A DNA stretch of 64,000 bases, from positions 682,001-746,000 of the forward strand of contig VNWV01000010.1 of the NCBI GenBank assembly GCA_009801085.1, in the 5' to 3' direction. The translations under genes and the position numbers were made by a program. Below are positions 57,741 through 64,000 of the stretch, in pieces (position 1 is the stretch's first letter; each line of letters starts with the position of its first letter). The notes beneath the pieces were generated by a model. It made no database searches, was not told the origin of the DNA, and worked only from the letters and a program-made list of their open reading frames with translations. This DNA is from Lasiodiplodia sp. COLG20. Lineage: Eukaryota; Ascomycota; Dothideomycetes; Botryosphaeriales; Botryosphaeriaceae.

Positions 57741-59222
57741 ATGGGTGGCGGTGACGGATATCGGACTGTGGCGTATTTCGTCAACTGGGTTGGTGCAACC
57801 TCAACAACATCAAATTGCATCGCAGAACTGACATGAATGTCTTCTCAAGGCAATCTACGGTCGTCAGCACAACCCTCAAGATCTCCCGGCCGAGAAATTG
57901 ACCCACGTGCTCTATGCCTTTGCCAACGTGCGACCGGACACGGGTGAAGTGTATAGTCACAACCAATCCGCCACCATGCACCGAAAAGAAGCTGACGTCT
58001 CTCCCAGATACATGACGGACAGCTGGTCCGACGTCGAGAAGCACTACCCGAGCGACTCCTGGAACGACATCGGCACCAACGTCTACGGCTGCATCAAGCA
58101 GCTCTACCTGCTCAAGAAGCGCAACCGCAACCTCAAGATCCTGCTCTCCATCGGCGGCTGGACCTACAGCTCCAACTTCGCCGCGCCCGCCTCGACGCCC
58201 GCCGGCCGCCAGCGCTTCGCCCAGTCGGCCGTGCAGCTGCTCAAGGACCTCGGCCTCGACGGGCTCGACGTCGACTGGGAGTACCCGCAGGACGACGCGC
58301 AGGCGCGCGACCTCAACCTGCTCCTCCAGGAGACGCGCCGCGAGCTCGACGCCTACGCCGCGCAGCTGCGCAACAGCGGCGCCAACCCGAACGCGCGCTT
58401 CCTGCTCACCATCGCGGCGCCGGCGGGCCCGCAGAACTACTGCAAGCTGCACCTCGGCGCCATGGCGCAGCACCTCGACTTTATTAACTTGATGGCGTAC
58501 GACTTTGCCGGCTCGTGGGACTCGTGCGCCGGCCACCAGGCTAACCTGTATCCCTGCCATCATAATCCCAATTGCACGCCGTTCAACGCCGAGCAGGCTA
58601 TCCGCTACTACGTCCAGAACGGCGTGCCTGCGTCCAAGATGGTCGTCGGCATGCCGCTGTACGGCCGTGCGTTCCAGAATACCGATGGCCCGGGGAAGCC
58701 GTACAGCGGTGTTGGCGAGGGGAGCTGGGAGAATGGCGTGTGGGATTTCAAGGTAACTGCATCTCCTCCTGTCTTGATATAATCGTGTGGATGCTCACGG
58801 GGATCTGCCAGGACCTCCCCCGCCCCGGTGCCCACGAGCACTACGACCGAGACGCGTGCGCAACGTACTGCTACGACCCGTCGACGCGGACCATGGTGTC
58901 GTACGACACGGTCGAGATGGCGGTGCAGAAGACGGGCTTCATCCGCGACAACGGCCTCGGCGGCGCCATGTGGTGGGAGTCGTCGGCCGACAAGAAGGGC
59001 GAACAAAGCATCATCGGAAACGTGAGTGATGCTTTACGACAACACCATCAACACCATAATCATCACCAAAGTTCGACGACTGACCATGGATTCTTTTCTT
59101 TCAAAAAGGTGGCGAAGCACATGTGCGGTTACGATGGCGGAAAGGCCGAGTTTGTCGAGAATAACTTGGCGTATCCGGATAGCAAGTGGGAGAATTTAAG
59201 GAAGGGAATGCCCGGTGAGTGA
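57741..59222 (+). CDS. GH18 chitinase (fungal class V, ChiB1-like)
   Basis: Endochitinase of glycoside hydrolase family 18, hydrolysing chitin in wall turnover or autolysis. Model: exons 57741-57788, 57850-57950, 58008-58752, 58812-59021 and 59109-59222, giving 405 residues. It starts [16 protein letters not shown] without signal peptide, as in intracellular ChiB-type enzymes. Family blocks: [23 protein letters not shown], and catalytic DxxDxDxE (D134, D137, D139, E141; [12 protein letters not shown]). Also [22 protein letters not shown] and [12 protein letters not shown]. Intron 2 (57951-58007, 57 nt) is in frame and without stops. It is called because its removal restores [11 protein letters not shown] and removes a 19-residue insert. 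Start at 57573 possible. Confidence 0.9.
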
Positions 59223-60601
59223 GTGGGGTTGGACTTGATTCAGCTGTGGGTATGAGGATAATGCTGGGCTGTTGTCCTTTTCTTTTTTTCTTGAAATTGA
59301 CCACGTTCCTTTGGCTTGATACCTCCGACATTTGTAGTTTCTGGCCGGACTAGAAAGTCATCAGGCGAGGAAATTATTACGATTTTACGTACTACCATTT
59401 GGATGTCTATGATGATGGACGGACGGAAGGGAGCTATCATGTGGTGGCGCCAATCAAGTGTGTGGATGCTGAAACAGAGGGAGAGCGGCAGTCAAATCTG
59501 ACTACACGTGCATATTTGGCTGCTTACGCCGCACGACAGCTGTAGCCCCTTTCACAACGGCGCCCTGCAGGACTGCAAGGCATTTTTACAGTAAGTCCGG
59601 CTTGTCCGGTGTGCAGCTGTGGTATCTGCGACTCACCTGATGGTACGCGCCAGTAGGAGCATTTTCCATTCTATCCCCGCTGAGTAAGGCGGATGCTGGG
59701 AATAGCTTGCATAGAAAGCGATGCTGACGGTAAAGTCCGAGCTGCGGCGGCAACTATTGGGCGAGGGTGTCCAGTCAGGTTAAGGATCTTACTCCTAATC
59801 TATGCATTCTCGCTAAAATACTGTGCATTATTCTTGCTGCCTGTTGGTCTTGAGAATGCCTGTGGTACAATGACTCGTACGAAGTGCTTCGTTGATCTGG
59901 ATTTTGGTGTATGAAGATGCGGGGAAATGATAGGGATCGGACTACGAAAGGCGCGAGCGAGTGCATCGACGTCAGTGTGTTCATAGTAACTCGTAACGGC
60001 CATGGCGTGGCCCAAAGCGGAAGAAACGTCGCAAGCGGAGACCGGACGAAAGAGTTGGACCGCCGCCAGCGGGAAGACTAACGTGCCGGTTCCGCCGGCA
60101 GATGTGCCTCGACTCTCACCCGTCCAATCAGGACCAGAGCAATGTTACCTCCAAGGACCTCGGTTGCTCCACCACCACTCCGCATGGTTGCATTTCACAG
60201 CCATCATTGCGCCAGTCAGCAAACGCAAACGCCCACTGCTTTGTTGGAACTGACGTCTCTCTTGCCATGGCCGGGGCGCCTACCGCCGCACCAAAATTGC
60301 CGGTCTCGGCCTAGCCGGCGGCTTAGCTCGTGCTGCAGACAAACTTCCATGTGCCCCGCATGGTTGTTTTAATTTGGCGAACACGCACGCGAATCTGACA
60401 TGAATCCCTGTTTCGAATCCTTCACTGTCCGGCCATTCGGGCCCCGCTGATTGCCCGCCGGAGAATGTCAGCGTCCCGAGTGGGCCTACCTTGAAGCCTG
60501 CAAAGGAAAGGCACCCACATCTTTAAATCTACCTCTCGCCCGGCCTCCAGAAATACCTGTCCTACACTCCCCCATTCCTTCCGACGGTAACAATATCGAC
60601 A
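59223..60601. other. Intergenic, upstream of P450
   Basis: No gene supported over 1.4 kb. The P450 promoter lies at the right end; no certain TATA box. Confidence 0.4.
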
Positions 60602-62363
60602 ATGCAGCCCGTCGCATTCCTCGGCCTCTGGGCCATCGCCGCCTACTTCATCTACAGCGCCATCACCCACATTGCCACCTCACGCCGGCGGGCCCGCAAG
60701 GCACGTGAACTCGGATGCAAGCCGCTCCCCAAGTTGAATTTGAACGATCCGCTGGGAATCACCAATGTGCGCATGCTCCTCAAGGCCGATAAGGAGAAGC
60801 GGCTGCCGGAATACAGCGAGGAGCGCATGGCCCTCATCAGCGAGCGTGAAGGCCGTCGAGTCACGACACTTCAAAACACCATTGCAGGTGAAATGGGCTA
60901 TTTTACGATAGAGCCCAAGAACATCCAGGCCATCCTGGCCACGCAGTTCAAAGACTTCGAGTTGGGCGAGCGGAGGAACGGAAACTTCAAGCCCCTGCTC
61001 GGCCACGGCATCGTAAGCAGCAACACCAAACCCTACTCTTTTTAAAGCACGTCTAACTCTCAATCAGTTCGCTTCGGACGGCAAAGCGTGGGAGCACTCG
61101 CGCGCCCTGCTGCGTCCGCAATTCGCGCGCGAGCAGGTCAGCGACCTCAAGCTGGAAGAGACGCACGTGCAGAACATGATGCGCGCACTCACACCCAACG
61201 CCGAAGGCTGGACCGACGTGACGGATATCCAGGTGCTCTTCTTCCGCCTGACGCTCGACTCAGCCACCGAGTTCCTGTTCGGCGAGAGCGTCGACAGCCA
61301 GCTCGCCAGCCTGCCCAACTACCGCGGCAGCAAGGACCTCGGCGATGTCCCTCCTGAGCGTGATGAGCGCATGTTCGCGTTTGCTTTTGACAAGGCGCAG
61401 TGGCATTTGGCTCGTGCTGGACGGTTTGGTAAGCGGTACTGGTTGGCGCACACGGCAGACTTTAAGAAGCAGTGTCGTGATGTGCACGCGTTTGTCGACT
61501 ACTTTGTCCAGCTGGCTCTGTCCAAGGACGCGCGGGAGGCGTCCCTAGAGAAGGGAACGGGTAAGAAGGAGAAATACGTCTTCCTGGATGAGCTTGCTGC
61601 ACAGTCGCGCGATCCCGTGGTCCTGAGGGACCAACTGTAAGCCCCCCCTCGACACCACCACCACCACCCCCTATTCAACACCATCACCACCACAACTCAA
61701 GATCTCTTTTACTAATAAGCACGTAGCTTAAATATTTTACTTGCCGGCAGAGATACCACCGCATCGCTGCTATCCTGGCTCTTCCGCTTCCTCGCCCAAA
61801 ACCCCGAGACCCTCTCCAAACTCCGCCGCGTCATCATCGAAGAATTCGGCGACTACGACTCCTGCAACCCCGACGACATCACCTTCGCGCGCCTCAAAGC
61901 CTGCACCTTCCTGCAGCACACGCTCAACGAAACCCTCCGCCTGCAGCCCGTGGTCCCGCTGAACTCGCGCCGCGCCGCCGTCGACACCACGCTGCCCCTC
62001 GGCGGCGGACCGGACGGCCGCAGCCCCGTCTTCGTGCCTGAAGGGACTGAAGTTGGTTACAGCGTGCACGTCATGCAGCGCCGTACTGACATTTGGGGGC
62101 CGGATGCGGCGGCCTTCAGGCCGGAGAGGTGGGAAGGCAGGAAGGTCGGGTGGGAGTATCTGCCGTTTAATGGCGGGCCGCGTATCTGCATCGGTCAGCA
62201 GTTTGCGCTGACTGAGGCTAGTTACGTTGTTGTGAGGCTGCTGCAGAGGTTTGATGCGGTTGAGGGGTTGAATGTGGATGGGAGGACGTTGCATGGGTTG
62301 ACGTTGACGAGCTGCCCGGGCGATGGCGTGAAGGTGAGGTTGAGGGAGGCGAAGAGGGCTTAG
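60602..62363 (+). CDS. Cytochrome P450, CYP52-like (alkane/fatty-acid hydroxylase type)
   Basis: ER-anchored haem monooxygenase. Model: exons 60602-61012, 61068-61636 and 61727-62363, giving 538 residues. An N-terminal anchor (FLGLWAIAAYFIYSAI) is followed by CYP52-style blocks: LGHGIFASDGKAWEHSRALLR, I-helix LLAGRDTTASLLSW (A333-A339), ExxR E395-R398 in NETLRLQP, VMQRRTDIWGPDA, FRPERW, and haem loop FNGGPRICIG with Cys481. The 90-nt second intron has an ACTAATA branch site. CYP52 enzymes omega-hydroxylate alkanes and fatty acids; this substrate is inferred from similarity of blocks only. Confidence 0.93.
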
Positions 62364-64000
62364 AGGGGGAGTTGTTTGTAGATGGTGTGGGCGAGGTTGT
62401 GAGATGTCGTTTGTTAATTTCTTTTTTTGAGCGGGTTTGCACGGGTATTGGGCGGTGGGTTGTTTTTGAGTTCTCTGCTCTGGTTTAGCTTGGACGTGTA
62501 GATATGCGGAAATGTCATGTATGATACTTCTTTTACGTAGTATGTTAGTTTCATTTACAAGCAGATTTCATGATATCAGAATCTCCTGGTGGTCGTCTGT
62601 TTCGTTGTCATTACTAACGCTGTAGCAGACAGCCAAGCTCTGGCCATTCATTTTGTTCAATAACGAAAAGATCTTTCAAGGAGAATGGCGTAAATACAGA
62701 AAAGGAGCCTCAGCTACATGCACTCTCCGGCTTGGAGGAAGACAGTCGGAGCAACATCCGTGCAGCGTGGGTAGCTGTAAGATGCGAATCCCGAACATCT
62801 TGCCCTGCTGCCTGCCTGCCCGTATGACTGTCCACCCGCACACAGAGCGCGAGGGAGCGTCCCACGGTCCCTTCACCTATGACTAACTAAGCCGTGCTGG
62901 TTGTTGTGCCAGTCCAGAGCCAGTCGTCCTATGACGCAACCGAACCGGAGCATGCCCGTCCCAGCTTCGGATAGAGGGCAGCGGCGAAAAAGTGTATAGG
63001 CAGCAACGGAGATGGATCGAGGCCGATTATGGCATGGCGAGATGGACGGCGTTTGCAGGGTGCTGCTGCTGCCTGGCGACTGTCAGAGTACCAACAGACC
63101 CTCATGGGCAGAGAGTATCGTCGCGCCCTTTCGCATTACATTGTAGCTCTGCAAGCGGCACCGGTATGGCACAGGATGGACTATGGATGCGTCGTAATGG
63201 GGGCAGCGTGGTGTGACGGTGGGTGGAGGCAGAAGTCGCGGTCGCGGTCGCGGTCGCGGTCGCGGTCGACCATGGGAAACGGGGTTGCGCTGAGGCGGCG
63301 GCGACAACAACGCAGTCGAAACTGCTAACTATTTGCCATGGATGGCTTTCTCTACCGATGCTCACGAGGGGCAAGTGCTATGATCGGTGCCGGTGTTGTG
63401 ATGCGTTGCATGGCGCTGCGTCGCGTCGCTCTAGCTACGGTCAACATTGAACGAGGTGCAGGAAACGATAACGCGACGCGTCGAGCGTGCGTCGAGCTAC
63501 ATCGAAATCCATGAGAATCATGAGAATAATGATTAGCATATGATCGAGCAGAGGATTCTTAAGAATGTAGTGCATGAGAGGCGGGTGTGCCACTGCAGGG
63601 GCATCCCTTTGGTGGCATCCCTTTGGAAGTCTCTGCAACAGTAAAATTTTGTGTTAACACCATCAATGAGCGTTTCTAACGACGAAATGTTCAGGTCGTT
63701 CATCTATGAACACGATACTCTTCAACAATAGCATCAAGACGAACAAGAAGACCAGTGCAGACCTCACCTCATTAGATGTTGTCCAGGAGTTGTCGAAAGC
63801 TCTAATGGCCTCTTCCTTACGGTCCCGCGCAAGGCGAGTACGTCGCAACGAAAAGGATTTGGCAATTGCCAGAAGATTTCCAAATATTCCGTGCCGATCC
63901 GAAGACCAACACAAGCGGTCATTAGTTGTAGTTTTCAACTAGCAATAACGCGGCATCAGACGAATCTTCACTTGCACGCGTATGCCCTAGCACCAAGATA
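62364..64000. other. Intergenic to window end
   Basis: No gene supported; short motif-less frames on both strands. Contains a hexanucleotide repeat at 63235. Confidence 0.4.
63235..63268. repeat. (GTCGCG)n hexanucleotide repeat
   Basis: Five full units and a sixth partial unit, pure. Encodes Arg-Ser repeats in one frame, but no gene context supports coding. Confidence 0.85.

Overview
The window is nuclear DNA of a filamentous ascomycete (Pezizomycotina; Dothideomycetes is a guess from the overall gene style). The evidence is many short spliceosomal introns (mostly 42-90 nt, GT..AG, often with CTAAY-like branch sites), a lone dispersed 5S rRNA gene, two intron-containing tRNA genes, a HET-domain gene, a WSC sensor, a CYP52-like P450 and small secreted proteins. 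There are no operons. Coordinates of spliced genes were worked out by hand from reading frames, splice signals and remembered family conservation, so exon edges are predictions.

Region 1 (0-1.4 kb): a Mae1-type dicarboxylate/anion transporter. Region 2 (2.2-24.5 kb) is an accessory, rapidly evolving island. It holds (a) a long C2H2 zinc-finger gene, head-to-head with (b) a DUF7580-like plus subtilisin-like (S8) protease gene, which is tail-to-tail, one base apart, with (c) a gene that looks like a fungal gasdermin (HET-Q1/RCD-1 type). Next come (d) two diverged segmental-duplication units, each made of a conserved 3' flank, a short zinc-finger gene, a spacer and a second zinc-finger gene or its remnant, and (e) a HET-domain gene. 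A pore-former next to its candidate activating protease, with a HET gene 13 kb away, suggests an allorecognition or regulated-cell-death locus. This is the main discovery candidate of the window.

Region 3 (25.5-30 kb): two small secreted proteins flank a WD40-like gene. Region 4 (30-37.7 kb): 5S rRNA, two tRNA genes, a type I membrane protein with a possible premature stop, and a 77-residue hydrophilic stress-type protein; the rest is gene-poor. Region 5 (39.9-49.3 kb): WSC cell-wall sensor, a large probable mitochondrial protein, and a secreted carboxylesterase. Region 6 (51.3-62.4 kb): a small conserved protein with a Q/N-rich stretch, a 45-bp minisatellite, a possible decayed BTB-like gene, a divergent pair (LRR/F-box-like protein and a membrane-anchored J protein), a GH18 chitinase and a CYP52-like P450. 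The last 1.6 kb has no gene that I can support.

The cell-death module, HET gene and zinc-finger family are the only genes that clearly appear to work as a group; the others are ordinary single-gene units.
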